In this document: in pieces, positions 63,596 to 64,000 of the stretch
Position numbering within the stretch: position 1 is the first letter of the stretch
How the letters are laid out: each line of letters opens with the position of its first letter
From: Variovorax sp. dw_308
Lineage (GTDB): Bacteria > Pseudomonadota > Gammaproteobacteria > Burkholderiales > Burkholderiaceae_C
Direction of reading: 5' to 3'
DNA length: 64,000 nucleotides
Assembly: GCF_019207085.1 (NCBI RefSeq)
Contig: NZ_JAATOM010000026.1
Location: forward strand, 1-64,000
Notes under the pieces: model-generated
The model's input: only the letters and a program-made list of their open reading frames with translations
Databases searched by the model: none
What the model was told of the DNA's origin: nothing
Made by a program: the position numbers and the translations under genes

Positions 63596-64000
63596 TCAGG
63601 GCGAGATGATGTCGAGTCTCGGGTAATAGCTGCGATAGCGCCTGGCATCGCGGGTCAGCAAGCGTAGCCCGTTTACCAGGGCGTGCGCACCGATGTAGAA
63701 ATCCGGCAGCGGCGACCGCGCCCGCCCCGTTCCCGCGGCCGGCGCACTGCGGTAGGCGCGAAACGCTTGGCCGGCCAGGAACGCTGCATCCCAAGGCAGG
63801 GGTTCGCGCTTGAGTGGCAGGCCGGCGAGGGCGTCCTCCAGGTCGGATGCGCGTTCGAATCGGGGGCTGAGTTCCGCCAGGATCAGCGGATTGATGACGA
63901 GCGGGGCTTGTTGACCCAGGCGGTCGAGTTGGTCGAGCGACCACTCGGCCCATTGGGGATCGTCGGCCAGCACGTCGAGCAGCACGTTGCTGTCGACCAG
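63596..64000 (-). CDS. PIN-domain (VapC-like) toxin, partial at right edge
   Basis: The frame is open to the window edge, with the first visible residues LVDSNVLLDVLADDPQWAEW containing the first PIN-domain Asp. Later acidic residues lie in NPLILAELS, the PLPDFYIGAHA segment and LTRDARRYRSYYP. VapC proteins are ribonucleases neutralised by a VapB antitoxin, which should lie just outside the window. The N-terminal one or two residues are missing. Confidence 0.8.
   Translation of the reverse strand: MVDSNVLLDVLADDPQWAEWSLDQLDRLGQQAPLVINPLILAELSPRFERASDLEDALAGLPLKREPLPWDAAFLAGQAFRAYRSAPAAGTGRARSPLPDFYIGAHALVNGLRLLTRDARRYRSYYPRLDIISP

Overview
The window is about 64 kb of high-GC DNA with dense, often overlapping genes. 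Gene content and order point to a betaproteobacterium of the order Burkholderiales, most likely Comamonadaceae and close to Variovorax. The supporting signs are the pstSCAB-phoU-phoB-phoR cluster beside ppk1/sixA/ppx, trxA-rho, 4.5S RNA near dnaX-ybaB-recR, rnhA-methyltransferase-gloB-mltD, moaA-mobA-moeA, and TAXI-type solute-binding proteins. This assignment is inference from family knowledge; no 16S gene is present.

Layout. 1-7.8 kb: two TAXI-type binding proteins, an isoaspartyl methyltransferase, a wax-ester synthase/DGAT, a cation-diffusion exporter, then a zone of broken genes (ALDH, nitroreductase, gamma-glutamylcyclotransferase-like, AraC) around an intact SDR and an M24 peptidase-like protein. 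7.8-11.3 kb: a periplasmic methionine-sulfoxide repair module, msrB-dipZ diverging from msrA, with matching ECF-like promoters on both strands. 11.3-20.4 kb: stress and accessory genes, two CadC-like winged-helix/TPR regulators (one split by a frameshift), a frameshifted lipoprotein hydrolase and tRNA-Arg. 20.5-22.6 kb: a 1.9-kb, lower-GC island inserted in the anticodon-to-CCA half of tRNA-Pro. It carries one gene, a reverse transcriptase of the Abi/UG (defence-associated) type, and no integrase. 22.6-37 kb: GST, a CNB-thioredoxin-reductase-like protein, an OlsB-like acyltransferase and the polyphosphate/phosphate regulon with Pho boxes before ppk1 and pstS. 37-49.6 kb: MATE exporter, ArnT-like glycosyltransferase, rpmE2, an oxidoreductase, rho, trxA, a flavoprotein, SRP RNA, a metzincin, dnaX, ybaB and recR. 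49.8-53.8 kb: an NMT1/SsuABC-type ABC importer and an LtrA-like protein. 53.8-64 kb: mltD, a gutted gloB, a methyltransferase containing an in-frame repeat, rnhA, molybdenum-cofactor genes, a gutted secreted-protein gene, an SDR-ALDH pair and a partial PIN toxin.

How the genes work together. The phosphate block forms one PhoB-controlled circuit: uptake by Pst, signalling by PhoU/PhoR/PhoB, storage by Ppk1 and release by Ppx. MsrA, MsrB and DipZ can form an electron-relay and repair pathway for oxidised exported proteins. The strongest candidate for an undescribed system is the integrase-less tRNA-Pro island whose only cargo is the reverse transcriptase. A second theme is a set of genes that keep both ends but have lost the interior (ALDH, nitroreductase, gloB, a secreted hypothetical).
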